From Rhodococcus sp. P1Y (GTDB lineage: Bacteria; Actinomycetota; Actinomycetes; Mycobacteriales; Mycobacteriaceae): a stretch of DNA of 64,000 nucleotides. A program made the translations under genes and the position numbers. Positions 25,201-31,692 of this stretch are shown here, piece by piece (position 1 is the first letter of the stretch; every line of letters starts with the position of its first letter). The notes beneath the pieces are model-generated. The model was not told the DNA's origin. It searched no databases and saw only the letters and a program-made list of their open reading frames with translations. The DNA lies in the NCBI RefSeq assembly GCF_003641205.1, contig NZ_CP032762.1:806001-870000 (forward strand), given 5' to 3'.

Positions 25201-27680
25201 TCGGCGACGAATCTGGCCGAGGTGAGTGCAGTCCGGTGGTGGTAGCCGCGGGCGAGTCCGGCGCCGCCGACGTAGAGTTCGCCGGTCATGCCTATGGGAA
25301 CCGGGCGTAGCCAGCGGTCCAGCACGACGGCCGATGCTCCTTGCAACGGTGATCCGATGGAGACCGCTCGCGGGTCGGTCTGAGGAGTCGACATCGTGAT
25401 GACGATCGTGGACTCGGTAGGGCCGTAGCTGTTTCGCAGCTCCGCGCGTCCGCGCAAGCGTTGGACCAGTTCGGGTGGGCAGACATCGCCGCCCACGACG
25501 ACCGACTGCAGGGAGTCGACTTTGTCCACCTCGACGGTGGCCAGGAGAGCGGGTGCGGTCACGATATGGGTGACCGCGCGTTCCGTCAGCAGGTCGGTCA
25601 GGTCGCTGCCACCGTAGACGTCCGCCGGAGCGACGATCATCGTCGCGCCCGCGCTGAACGCGGCGAGCATCTCGAAGATGGAGGCGTCGAAACTCGACGA
25701 CGAGAAGCGAAGAACCCTCGAATCCGTCTGCAGCGCAAGTTCCGGTCGCGCGTCGGCGGTGAACGCACCGAGACCGCGGTGAGTGACGAGCACGCCCTTC
25801 GGCGTCCCCGTAGATCCGGACGTGTAGATCATGTACGCGGCGTGGTCGAGGGTGAGGTGTCCCCGGCGGTCGGCGTCGGAAACCGGTGCCGAAGAATGCG
25901 AGGACAACTCCTCGGCGAAGGACGCGTCGTCGAGGCCGAGCCAGTCGACCGTGTCGGGTAGCGACTGGCCGCGCGTGAGCGAACCGAGTCCGACTTCGGC
26001 ACCGGAGTCCACGACCATGTGGCCGATTCTCTCGGCCGGGTACGTCGGGTCGATCGGAACCAATGCTGCGCCGGATTTCGCTACCGCCCAGAACGCGACG
26101 ACGGAGTCGATGGACCGCGGCAACGCAACCGCCACCACGGTATCCGGTCCCGCGCCTCGTGCGATCAGTGCTCGCGCAACGGCATTCGAGGTGCTGTCCA
26201 GTTCGGCGTAGGTGACCTCGCGACCTGATTCGATCAGTGCGACACCGTGGCGGTTCCGCTGCACACCGGCGGCGAGTATGTCCGGCAGAAGCATCTGCTC
26301 GGCGTCCTCGCCGCCCCTGGCGGGCACGATCGCATCGAGCTCGGCGGGGTCGAGGATGTCGAGCGCGAGAACCGAGGATTCGGAATCAGTGCTGAGAAAC
26401 TGGGCGAGCAAACCGATGAAACGGCGGTACAGATCCTCGAAGACCTCTGCGCCGTAGACATTGGGGTTGGCCTCGAAGTCGATACGCGACCGCCCACCGT
26501 CGACCGGGGGGTAGATGTTGACCGACAGATCCTCGACCGGCCCGGTGGACAGCACGTTGAAGTGCCCGGTCTCGCGACCGAACTGCACCTCGGTCTCGTA
26601 GGCCATGATGTTGATGGCCGGGCCGAAGAATCCGCGCTGCTCCCGCGTGGCCCCGGCGTCGCGACGGATGTCCTCGGCTCGGTAGCGCTGGTGACGCAGG
26701 GCTCCGGTCAGCTCGAGTTGCACGTCGGCGACCAAGCTAGCCACCGTGGTGGCGTCGTCGACCCGTACTCGAATAGGGAGAACGTTGGAGACCATTCCGC
26801 CCGAGCGTCGTAGAACTGCTGTGGTCCGGCCGGCCACCGGCAGGCTGAGCACGATGTCGTCGGCTCCGGTGAGCCTGGAGAGGAACGCGGCCACCGCGGC
26901 GACGGCGATGGGAGCGAAAGCAGAATCGAGGCGCTCCGCGGCGAGCGTCAGCGCGCGTTCGACGGTCTCGGGGAGTGGCTCGCCGCAGATGCGGGAACGG
27001 GGAGCGGGGGGTGCGACGATGCCTGTCGGACTGATCGGCGTCGGAAGGTCGAGGGTCTTCTCCGACCAGTACTGCCGGTCCTTCTCGAATCGGGGGGACG
27101 TGCGGTAGTCCGCCTCGGCAGCGTACACGTCCTCCAGATCGCTTGCCTTGGAAGGAGTCGGCTCTTCACCCGCGGAGACTGCGGTGTAGATCTCGGCGGC
27201 ACGACTCATCAGCCGGACCGCGCCGTAACCGTCGAGCGCGATGTGGTGAACATGGGAGTACCAGAACGTTCGGTTCTCGGCGATACGAAGCGTCGCGGCC
27301 TTGATCAGCGGACCTGCGATCAAGTCGACGGGCTCGGAGTACGCCGCGCGCATCCAGTCGAGCGCGGCCTTCGCGGGATCCTTCTCTGCCCTGAAGTCGA
27401 TCTGCACCGAGTCTTCCTCGGTGGGCTCGTCGACGTACTGGTGTGGTTCGCCCTCGATCTCGACGAGACGGAGCGATCCCGCACCGAGTTCGCCCGCAGC
27501 GCGGCTTACGGACGACCGCATCAGGTCCTCGTCGAGTTCACCGTGGACGTCGATGTAATTGGCGATGGTGATCGGAACATTCGGCATCAGATGCTGGGCG
27601 AACCACAGCCCTCGTTGCGCCGCGGTGAGCGGGAACGCATCGGTGCCCTGCACCGATGTCACTGGTTCAGCCGATTCCAA
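13239..27680 (-). CDS. Tetramodular non-ribosomal peptide synthetase, C-A-T-E-C-A-T-C-A-T-C-A-T-TE
   Basis: 4813 residues. Order from core motifs (approximate residue): C1 HHIALDG 145; A1 YTSGSTGTPKG 618; T1 LGGDSI 998; E HHLVIDG 1177; C2 HHILFDG 1625; A2 TSGSTGRPKG 2082; T2 LGGNSL 2461; C3 HHIAADG 2643; A3 3112; T3 LGGNSL 3477; C4 HHISADG 3663; A4 4147; T4 RGGSSL 4515; TE GWSLGG 4643 with His in SHWQM near 4787. Specificity codes aligned by eye to GrsA: A1 DAFVVGSIV, A2 DVWHFSLVD, A3 DSMFIAGIV, A4 DMGLCGGDI. A2 is the classic serine code; the others I cannot assign. C1 resembles the EntF/DhbF condensation type (HQRYRAEDIRRD, FGPAINIM), implying an acyl or aryl starter supplied in trans. Expected product: acyl-D-X-Ser-X-X released by TE. 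Start is TTG at 27680 with GAGAG upstream. No MbtH gene in view. Confidence 0.93.
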   Translation of the reverse strand: MESAEPVTSVQGTDAFPLTAAQRGLWFAQHLMPNVPITIANYIDVHGELDEDLMRSSVSRAAGELGAGSLRLVEIEGEPHQYVDEPTEEDSVQIDFRAEKDPAKAALDWMRAAYSEPVDLIAGPLIKAATLRIAENRTFWYSHVHHIALDGYGAVRLMSRAAEIYTAVSAGEEPTPSKASDLEDVYAAEADYRTSPRFEKDRQYWSEKTLDLPTPISPTGIVAPPAPRSRICGEPLPETVERALTLAAERLDSAFAPIAVAAVAAFLSRLTGADDIVLSLPVAGRTTAVLRRSGGMVSNVLPIRVRVDDATTVASLVADVQLELTGALRHQRYRAEDIRRDAGATREQRGFFGPAINIMAYETEVQFGRETGHFNVLSTGPVEDLSVNIYPPVDGGRSRIDFEANPNVYGAEVFEDLYRRFIGLLAQFLSTDSESSVLALDILDPAELDAIVPARGGEDAEQMLLPDILAAGVQRNRHGVALIESGREVTYAELDSTSNAVARALIARGAGPDTVVAVALPRSIDSVVAFWAVAKSGAALVPIDPTYPAERIGHMVVDSGAEVGLGSLTRGQSLPDTVDWLGLDDASFAEELSSHSSAPVSDADRRGHLTLDHAAYMIYTSGSTGTPKGVLVTHRGLGAFTADARPELALQTDSRVLRFSSSSFDASIFEMLAAFSAGATMIVAPADVYGGSDLTDLLTERAVTHIVTAPALLATVEVDKVDSLQSVVVGGDVCPPELVQRLRGRAELRNSYGPTESTIVITMSTPQTDPRAVSIGSPLQGASAVVLDRWLRPVPIGMTGELYVGGAGLARGYHHRTALTSARFVADPYGSGTRLYRTGDIVRWRVGTHGTALEFVGRSDFQVQLHGLRIELGEVDAVLSWHQSVDFVLSTLVHRGDRSALVSYVKIKDGHEFDRSSLVALASDFLPSQMIPAHLVELDEIPLTPSGKVDRSALPDPIAHTDVVPFREASSRVQQEIADAMAEVLGRESVGVDDSFFALGGDSIVAIQLVSRAKASGIVFTPRDVFERRTVAGLAEVAVGGGERIVLEELPGGGVGEMPLLPIAHTVLSRAESPSDIDSFFQALTLVAPDDLALDTLAGAVATLLDHHDVLRSTLAPNTLAVGPAGSVDASTLITEESTDDLDDVVRRAGARLRPREGVMLQVVHVQSSDRARLVLVAHHLVIDGVSWRILLPDLATAYAGAPIAPVETSVRRWASAVHDLVVDNADAWRAVLGDGAADLGARSLDSRDTGATTRQVELEVGAEDTEALLERLPNKYRMGPEDALLTALAVALSRWRTDTSHLVSIEGHGRDFDAIEGADLTRTVGWFTTTHPVRLTVARGADPRAAVTAVKEQLRGVPSPALGYGIARMRGELADAPNPQISFNYLGKVTATLPAEMQGGPWTPDLSVSADAGSGSKLRTESVLDINAAVKDGVLSTRITFPTGVLEDSDVRVLAGHLADAISELAQHGKSDAAGALTPSDVPLVTVDQARLDVWQKTYRSIDDVWPLTPLQRGLLFHADLTRGGVDPYTARIVFDLDGDIDADRLRRAAQRLLDRHDNLRVAFTHDSRGLPVQVVQSSVIVPWREISGDFGENSEDARFDMQTPPLIRFALVHEADRTRLEITNHHILFDGWSMPILIKEFLVLYAADTEISVPARPYRDYLAWLAARDDSAIAKWTSHLSGAVEPTLLAPARTVESSPPLDVAVRVDAAALESFAAAAGVTVNTVVQTAWSLLLSTVLTRSDVVFGATVSGRPGELPGSTEMLGLFINTLPLRARIGLRDTVTELAQRIQQEQVELLDAHHVGLAEIHAAAGPGAGFDTLVVFESYPIDHSALDSDTDIAGMRVRGIEVADSTHYPLTLVTVLKPTPTMTLRYSPETFAANHVATFAERLQRILHSMAARPDGRVVDIDTLGELERQAVTEDWIATSVDCGSDTLVDLLRASSLVHGGYTCVVFDGRSLTYDNFAARVQCLARYLISRGVGPESVVAVSLPRSIDQLVAIHAVIHAGAAYLPLDASLPAARIAHMIDTASPALVLGADTECGVPVIDPRTLDLSGFRTGPISAAERLGVVRPDNTAYVLFTSGSTGRPKGVAVSHASIVNRLLWMQDTYSIDRSDVVLHKTPTTFDVSVWELFWPHLTGARTVIAEPEGHRDPKYLSSLIRDERITTAHFVPSMLDLFLEHADIENCSTLRHIFASGEALTRRTVEKTHSALSASLHNLYGPTEAAVDVTYHRTETSNTGPVPIGVPVWNTGVRVLDGALRTVPIGAIGELYLSGVQLARGYMGRAALTSDRFVADPFGDGGRLYRTGDLASWTLDGELEYKGRNDFQVKLRGQRLELGEIEASLLRAPGVSNAVVTVRGAGTNERLVAYVCGTADTETVRAHAESELPAFMVPSTYVSLPRLPLGRTGKLDRGALPEPAESLAPSEPPAGDREVVVAHIFADVLGIEQVGATTSWFELGGNSLTATQVTARINAELGGNLSVRDLFEEPTVRGLSRRITAGTSGPALVRADRPASIPLAPNQHRMWLLNRFDPSSGAYNIAGAVRLTGTLDIDALVEAVFDVVDRHEALRTVYPDSPDGPRQVVASSEFLDVTVTDTTDATLTGALVGIAARGFDITAAPPVRASIFRVAPDQHVLLVVTHHIAADGWSMRPLARDVMIAYVARAAGDTPSWTPLDVQYVDYSLWKATALGSDTDPESVASKQLAFWTHELAGAPDLLPLPTDRRHPAMASYRGESVAFSVPEPVRRAVGEVATRSSTTNFMILHAVLAVLLARISGEQDITVGTPVAGRGDRALDDLVGMFVGTLALRTSVDPAATFTELLSHVRDRDLAAYANSDLPFDRVVEELTPTRSTAHHPLFQVMLALDEPTPTIELPGLTVEPLAPVAAVAKFDLQITVESDDLSGTFTYATDLFDRGTVERFARLYVSILEEVTNDTEVVVGDIALADPSVLHGTPAQRPLTLPDALSSGVVLSGGGPALKFGETTVGYPELDDASTRIARQLIARGAGPETFVAIVLPRSITAVTMLWAVAKTGAAFVPIDPKYPADRILHTLNDSGASIGITDTVRLGALDWIHPDELDPTLGSPVPITDRDRMSDLLPHHAAYVIYTSGSTGLPKGVTVTHTGLADLSTEFVERLRLDTDSRTLHFASTSFDSSVMELLITVGAGAAMHIAPPDIYGGAELVTALEGVTHAFLTPAAAATIDPDSVPDLRLLIVAGEASGQDLVQKWASRVALFNGYGPTEATIVTTLAGPMSGAGPVLIGGPTRGVAAYVLDDRLHPVPTGVTGELYLGGDALARGYQHNPGKTSGAFVADPFSRAGGRLYRTGDRVRIVGDAFEFHGRADGQVKIRGFRVELGEIEAVLLRHDAVEQAVADIRGGSVVAYVVLARHIERAELVDHARASLPVHMVPQAVTVIDTVPLTGSNKIDRRALPDPVFTTREYVAPRTNTETIVADVFAAVLAAERVGVEDHFFDLGGNSLVATRVVARVNEQARTALPVRALFEAPTVGQFAAVVESSESSSLPTLHAGPRPERIPLSAAQRRMWLLNQAEPTSAAYNIAFAVRLTGTLDAGALADAVRDVLDRHETLRTVYPVAEDPHQVILAADDVALDLTPQDIAEHSVLAEAAAVLNRGFDVTSSVPLRGSLFRTSPDEYVLVLVVHHISADGISMGPLARDVISAYAARLHGGPAPWEPLEVQYADYALWQANVLGSVDDRASVLSTQLDFWRRTLDGLPDVLELPTDRPRQAVASQRGAQVEFEIPPAVLSAARSLAHRSSASVFMVMNAAYAVLLARLSGTTDIAVGTTVSGRGAGALDDVVGMFVGTVVLRSDVRPDATFTELLAQVRERNLDALAHADVPFESVVEAVRPSRATSHSPLFQALLAYEPDRPSSLELPGLTISEFPYESGVTRFDLALTLSETAQGLRGSLRYSTDLFDESTVATFAARFVRILAAAVTEPSTAVGDIDILDSEERTALAPVRAGASVPARTLPELVHAAVQQNPDGIALRWNGTDHTYREADERSTQLARVLLGYGIGPETVVAIGLPRSLESVLAVWAVAKTGAAYVPVDPMYPRDRLEHMVSDSGAVMGITVAAFRGALPGAITWLELDEPENSAELERAPAAPLSSNELSGAVGLDTAAYMIYTSGSTGLPKGVVVSHRGLANLAESRRLLHRIQPSSRFLHNTSPSFDMAVGEMVSALSAAATLVISPPEILGGDELTKFLRDEAVTHTLTTPSTLSSLDPAGLDALEVVCVGGEACSPDLVARWAPGRIMLNGYGPTEATDISTLGEVESGAPIDIGTPIAGFEALVLDVRLHPVPVGVPGELFLAGPALARGYHGRPDLTAGRFVANPYGGGRMYRTGDIVRWTPDGRIRYSGRADSQVKIRGFRVELGEIDAALATHPSVDFAVTLGQTGPSGEQILVSYVLGNVDGVREHLRKRLPGYMIPAAVTSLDSVPRTSTGKLDIGALPPPDFGRTRASRSPSTTSERLVIDTFSEVLAVDDIAVTDDFFERGGSSLTAMRVLSKLRATTGTTLSLQALLAEPTPESLASLLDSGSDSRSSFDVVFPIRSEGAGTPLFCIHPIVGLSWCYNGLDKYTDRPIYGIQTPARSDLPDTLDALAQRYIDEITAVVPDGPFHLLGWSLGGTIAHAMAVRLREQGKQVGSLVLLDSHAVQTEDVWETDLPAADLLDAVGITMPGINGQRIRLDSLPSLVAGSGIIETAEVERLIASARHNHDLAVDHVPGVYDGDVLFVGAAHEEVQGLPTWHPYVRGTISNFSVPQSHWQMTSAASLRAVGPLVARHLGAHS

Positions 27681-27952
27681 TTTTTTCGCTCTCTCGATCG
27701 AAGGAGCGGCGTCCTGGCGTCGTGATGGGTGTGGGATCGGCGAAGAGTACGTTGCCCCGAACGCCCCCCGCTGTGAGTCGGACGCGCACCCGGTCGTTCT
27801 GCACAGTGCGCTTCCATCCCAACCGCCAGGTCTGTCTTTTCTAGAGGTTTACACAACCGTTATCAATGGTCAACCGGGTAGGAGTGGCTGACCGGGAGCG
27901 TGCAGAGAAGTCACAGCCTCGTCCGAACGATTTCGATGACACCTAACAACGA
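27681..27952. other. NRPS upstream region
   Basis: About 270 bp without a credible gene between the NRPS start and the phoX terminator. The minus strand carries a possible sigma-70-like promoter (27845-27873). I looked for an IdeR-type iron box (TTAGGTTAGGCTAACC-like) and saw none. Confidence 0.5.
27845..27873 (-). promoter_or_regulatory. Possible NRPS promoter
   Basis: On the minus strand TTGACC (27873-27868) is followed after 16 nt by TAAACC (27851-27846), with a TGTG just before the -10-like hexamer. Roughly 165 nt upstream of the TTG start codon, leaving a long leader. Weak evidence: pattern match only. Confidence 0.25.
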
Positions 27953-27996
27953 CGAAGACGCACACAGCCGTTCACCACCGGCTATGTGCGTCTTCG
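27953..27996. terminator. Strong hairpin after phoX
   Basis: Arms CGAAGACGCACACAGCCG (27953-27970) and CGGCTATGTGCGTCTTCG (27979-27996) pair with one mismatch around an 8-nt loop, 14 nt beyond the phoX stop on the minus strand. A second small repeat (GCCTGA / TCAGGC, 27998-28014) overlaps the stop. Very likely the phoX terminator. Confidence 0.75.
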
Positions 27997-28009
27997 GGCC
28001 TGAAAAAAG

Positions 28010-30055
28010 TCAGGCTTTCCAGACCGCAACCATGGACGGACGCGGCTGGGAATCGCCGCCGTCGGGCCAGTGCGACATGGGGTTGTCCGCCGACGCCTCG
28101 TCGAACTCACCCGGGTGCTGGACTGCGACGACGACGCGTTCGTCCTGAATGATCGGGCCGCACGTCTCGCCGCCGGCGGGCACCGTCAGGAACTGACGAG
28201 TCTCGCCGCGACGCTCGCCGTCGAGCACCACCGCGAACAAGCCGTCGTTCGACTCCAACGCGTTGCCGTCCGTCGAGATCCACAGGTTTCCCTTGGAGTC
28301 GAAGGCGAGATTGTCCGGGCAGGAGATCGGGCTGACCTGGCTCTTGTCGAAGCCGCCGAAGTAGGTGTCGGCTTCGTTCGGGTCGCCCGCGACGATGAGA
28401 AGGTTCCACACGAACGTGGTCCCGGCGTGCTCGTCTTCGATCTCGAGAACCTGTCCGTTCTTGTTCTTGTTCCTGGGGTTCGCCTCGTCCGCCGCTGCCT
28501 TGCCCTCGGTGCCGCGGTTGGAGTTGTTGGTCAGCGCGACGTAGACCTTGCCGGTGACCGGGTTGGGCTCGAAGTCCTCAGGGCGGTCCATCTTGGTGGC
28601 ACCGACCTTGTCCCCTGCCTGACGCGTGAACACGGCAACCTCCTCGGCGGACATGCCGTCGACGAGAGACTCTCCACGGCCGTCCTCGCCGGTGCGGAGC
28701 AGCGGGATCCACTCACCCTTACCCGCGAATTTGCCCGACGCCGGGAGCGTCCCACTGCCGTCGATGGAGTCGGGAGCGTCGCCGGTGAGCACGGCGACGT
28801 ACAAGGTACCCGCGTCGAGGATCGTGGTGTTGTGCCGCATGGCCGCCTGGCCGTTGCCGGACATCACCTTTCGGCTCGAGACGAACTTGTACATGTAGTC
28901 GAAGCGCTCGTCGTCACCGCTGTAGGCGACGACCGTGCCGTCGTCGGTGACGTAGATGGTGGCGGCCTCGTGCTTGAAGCGGCCGAGCGCGGTGTGCTTG
29001 ATCGGAGTCGAGTTCGGGTCCCAGGGATCCACCTCGACGACGTAGCCGAATCGGTTGACCTCGTTGGGCTCCTGGGCGATGTCGAAGCGCTTGTCGAAGC
29101 GTTCCCACTTGCGATCGCTCGCGGCGCCTTCGATGCCGTAGCGCGCGAGGCGGGCTGCCTGGACAGGTTCGGTAACAGATTCCGCGTTGCCGAAGTACTG
29201 GTTGATGTTCTCCTCGCCCGAGAGCACCGTTCCCCACGGCGTCAATCCGCCCGAGCAGTTGTTGAACGTGCCGAATGCGGTGGTGCCCGTCGGATCGACG
29301 GAGGTCTTGAGGAGGTCGCTGCCTGCTGCAGGGCCGGTGATGACGAACTTCGTCGTTCCGGTGATGCGGCGGTTGTACTCGCTGAAGGCCGGAGTCAGCT
29401 TGCCCGAGCCGGACTCGCCGTCGACCCGAAGAACCGAAAGGCCATGTGCGGCAAGTGCGATATCGAACTGCTCGCGAGTGGGGTTTTCCTCGTCGTAGCC
29501 CTTGAAGAGGAATGGTTCGGTGGTGTACTCGTGGTTGACCACCAGCAGGTACGAGTTGTCGGAACCCTCGATCGGGAGCAGGCCTGCGAAATCGTTGTTG
29601 AAACCGAACTGCTGAGCCTGTGCCGCCGCGGTCTGGCTGTCGAAATCGAAGGCAGGTGCACCCTCGAGCACCGGATCACCCCAGCGGATGATGACGGCCT
29701 GCTCGTAGCCCTCGGGGACGACAACGGCGTCTTCGGTGTTCGGCTCGACCGCAGTGAAGTCGACGCCGTCGACCGGTGGGGTCGTCGTCGAGCCACCGGC
29801 GGACCCGCCGGACGCAGGTTCATCGGTACTGCACGCCGCGAGCACTCCACCCGCTCCGACCGCGACGACGGCCATGGCGCCGCCGCGCAGGATCCCCCGC
29901 CTGGTCATCGCCGTCTTGACGATGTCGCCGAAGTACTGACCCTTGGACGTGTTGGGGACCTCGTGGAAGCAGGCGTCGCCGCACTTGTACTTGCACGTCA
30001 GGTTCGACCTCGCCGAGCTGCCGTCGTGGGTCGCGAATATGGGGAGAAGCTTCAT
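28010..30055 (-). CDS. PhoX-family (DUF839) phosphatase, Tat-exported lipoprotein
   Basis: 681 residues. The N-terminal ~45 residues hold the conserved LPIFATHDGSSARS and KYKCGDACFHEVPN segments that precede the export signal in this family. A twin-arginine signal follows (MTRRGILRGG) and ends in a lipobox (GVLAAC), so the mature protein should be a lipoprotein outside the membrane. The remainder is the calcium/iron-dependent beta-propeller PhoX domain, e.g. FGTFNNCSGGLTPWGT and SCPDNLAFDSKGNLW. PhoX enzymes hydrolyse phosphomonoesters during phosphate limitation. No clear Pho box was identified upstream. Placed between the NRPS and an amino-acid ABC operon, apparently transcribed alone. Confidence 0.88.
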   Translation of the reverse strand: MKLLPIFATHDGSSARSNLTCKYKCGDACFHEVPNTSKGQYFGDIVKTAMTRRGILRGGAMAVVAVGAGGVLAACSTDEPASGGSAGGSTTTPPVDGVDFTAVEPNTEDAVVVPEGYEQAVIIRWGDPVLEGAPAFDFDSQTAAAQAQQFGFNNDFAGLLPIEGSDNSYLLVVNHEYTTEPFLFKGYDEENPTREQFDIALAAHGLSVLRVDGESGSGKLTPAFSEYNRRITGTTKFVITGPAAGSDLLKTSVDPTGTTAFGTFNNCSGGLTPWGTVLSGEENINQYFGNAESVTEPVQAARLARYGIEGAASDRKWERFDKRFDIAQEPNEVNRFGYVVEVDPWDPNSTPIKHTALGRFKHEAATIYVTDDGTVVAYSGDDERFDYMYKFVSSRKVMSGNGQAAMRHNTTILDAGTLYVAVLTGDAPDSIDGSGTLPASGKFAGKGEWIPLLRTGEDGRGESLVDGMSAEEVAVFTRQAGDKVGATKMDRPEDFEPNPVTGKVYVALTNNSNRGTEGKAAADEANPRNKNKNGQVLEIEDEHAGTTFVWNLLIVAGDPNEADTYFGGFDKSQVSPISCPDNLAFDSKGNLWISTDGNALESNDGLFAVVLDGERRGETRQFLTVPAGGETCGPIIQDERVVVAVQHPGEFDEASADNPMSHWPDGGDSQPRPSMVAVWKA

Positions 30056-30138
30056 GAGAGCGAACGGTGACAGATTAAAGCGAAAGCAAAGAGAAGCCCA
30101 GGTGAACCGGGCGAGAACGAGCCTGCCCTAAGGCGCCC

Positions 30139-30198
30139 CCAGTGGCATGGTTGAGTGCCCCCTGAGGCGCTTAACCGCACCACTGGCGGCGGAGCTGC
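30139..30198. repeat. Bipartite 3' element, palindrome family B, copy 2
   Basis: Arms CCAGTGGCATGGTTGAGTGC and a return ending TTAACCGCACCACTGG, with several mismatches; homologous to 12196-12243. On the minus strand it directly follows the ABC ATPase stop through a CAGC-TCC-GCCG mini-hairpin. Lies between two tandem minus-strand genes, about 80 bp before the phoX start. Confidence 0.7.
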
Positions 30199-30923
30199 TA
30201 CAAGACCTGGGAGAGGAACTGCTTCAGGCGGTCAGTGTGAGGATCGTCGAAAAGCTGCGCCGGCGTGCCGGTCTCGACGGCACTGCCGTGGTCCATGAAC
30301 AGCACCTTGTTCGACACCGAACGGGCGAATCCCATTTCGTGGGTCACGACGACCATGGTCATGCCGCCCGAGGCGAGGTCGGCCATCAACGCAAGGACGC
30401 CTTTGACCAACTCGGGGTCCAGCGCCGACGTGGCCTCGTCGAAGAACATGATCTCGGGCTTCATCGCGAGGGCGCGGGCGATCGCGACGCGTTGCTGCTG
30501 CCCTCCGGAAAGGTTGCCCGGCCGTGAATCCGCCTTGGCCGAAAGCCCGACCAATTCGAGCTGTTCCAGCGCAGCCTCGCGCGCGGCATCCTTCGACAGG
30601 CCCTTGAGCTTCTGCGGGGCAAGGGCGATGTTCTCGGCAACCGTCTTGTGCGGGAAAAGATTGAAGTGCTGAAAAACCATCCCGATGCGCTGACGTAGTT
30701 CGTCGGGATTGTCCTTCAATACCGACGTGCCCCCGAGCAGGATGTCGCCCTGATCGGGCTCGTGAAGGCGATTAAGTGCACGCAGCAGCGTGGACTTGCC
30801 CGATCCGGACGGGCCGATGACGGTGGTGGTGTTGCCGGCGTCGACATGGATGTTCACCCCGCGCAGCACCTTGTTGGTGCCGAACGCCAGATGAATGTCG
30901 TTGCCCGTCAATGAGACAGCCAT
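30198..30923 (-). CDS. Polar amino acid ABC transporter, ATP-binding protein (GlnQ/HisP type)
   Basis: 241 residues with a complete ABC ATPase signature: Walker [11 protein letters not shown]-loop [11 protein letters not shown], signature [16 protein letters not shown], Walker [13 protein letters not shown], and the switch His in [10 protein letters not shown]. The FNLFPH and EMGFAR forms are characteristic of the polar amino acid uptake family. Third gene of an operon with the permease (4-nt gap) and the binding protein. Start ATG at 30923. Confidence 0.92.
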   Translation of the reverse strand: MAVSLTGNDIHLAFGTNKVLRGVNIHVDAGNTTTVIGPSGSGKSTLLRALNRLHEPDQGDILLGGTSVLKDNPDELRQRIGMVFQHFNLFPHKTVAENIALAPQKLKGLSKDAAREAALEQLELVGLSAKADSRPGNLSGGQQQRVAIARALAMKPEIMFFDEATSALDPELVKGVLALMADLASGGMTMVVVTHEMGFARSVSNKVLFMDHGSAVETGTPAQLFDDPHTDRLKQFLSQVL

Positions 30924-30927
30924 GTTC

Positions 30928-31689
30928 TTACCTCTCCACCACTATGGAAACCTCGACCGGATCGAGGGTTCCCGAGGTGTCTGCCTTGCCGGAGCGCAGT
31001 CGCTTGTCGATGAAGTTCACCAGGTGGGTCAGCGGAACCGTCAGGATCAGATAGAAGACGCCCGCCGCCAGCAGCGGCGACAGGTTGCCGGTCTGCGCGG
31101 CGGTGTCCTGCCCGACTCGGAACAACTCACGTTGCGACGCGAGTAGCCCGAGAAAGTAGATCAGCGAGCTGTCCTTGATGAGCGAGATGAACTGATTGAC
31201 GATGGCGGGCAGGACCCGTCGGATGCCCTGTGGCACGACGACGAGCGTCATGGACTTCCGATAGCTGAAGCCGAGCGCACGGGAGGCCTCGAGCTGACCG
31301 GAGTCGACGCTTTGAATTCCCGAGCGGAAGATCTCGCCGAAATACGCCGCCGCCATCAGCGACAACGCGGCGATGCCCAGCGGGAACGGGCTTCGGCTGC
31401 CGGTGTACTCGGTGAGCGTCGGTCCGAAGCCGAGCCCGATGAGCAGAATGACCAGCGCAGCTGGGAGACCACGGAAGATGTCCGTGTACACCCGGGCCGG
31501 CCAGCGAAGCCACCGGGTGCGCGAGATACCCGCAACCGCCAACCCGAGGCCGATCACCGTACCGATCACCCCGGATGACGCAGCCAGGATCAGGGTGTTC
31601 GGCAATCCGACGGTGATCAGCTTAGGAACGGTGTCCCAGATGAGTTCCCAGTTGAAGAACGTGTCGTACAGATTCGACAGTGTGCTCAT
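30928..31689 (-). CDS. Polar amino acid ABC transporter, permease (HisM/GlnP type)
   Basis: 253 residues with about five membrane helices and the His/Glu/Gln/Arg permease loop ([20 protein letters not shown], an EAA motif contacting the ATPase). The [12 protein letters not shown] segment is typical of the family. Only one permease is present, so it should work as a homodimer. Three bp separate it from the binding-protein gene upstream and four from the ATPase gene downstream, indicating a single transcript. Confidence 0.9.
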   Translation of the reverse strand: MSTLSNLYDTFFNWELIWDTVPKLITVGLPNTLILAASSGVIGTVIGLGLAVAGISRTRWLRWPARVYTDIFRGLPAALVILLIGLGFGPTLTEYTGSRSPFPLGIAALSLMAAAYFGEIFRSGIQSVDSGQLEASRALGFSYRKSMTLVVVPQGIRRVLPAIVNQFISLIKDSSLIYFLGLLASQRELFRVGQDTAAQTGNLSPLLAAGVFYLILTVPLTHLVNFIDKRLRSGKADTSGTLDPVEVSIVVER

Positions 31690-31692
31690 GCG

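Noticed and set aside
25000..27680. Reading the NRPS as a catecholate siderophore synthetase
   Set aside because: C1 type and serine at position 2 are compatible, but there are no dihydroxybenzoate genes, no siderophore transport genes and no iron box; kept as one possibility only.
28070..30070. Plus-strand open frame of 666 codons opposite phoX
   Set aside because: Composition (Val/Leu/Arg/Asp-rich, no motif) is that of an antisense shadow of the well-supported PhoX gene.
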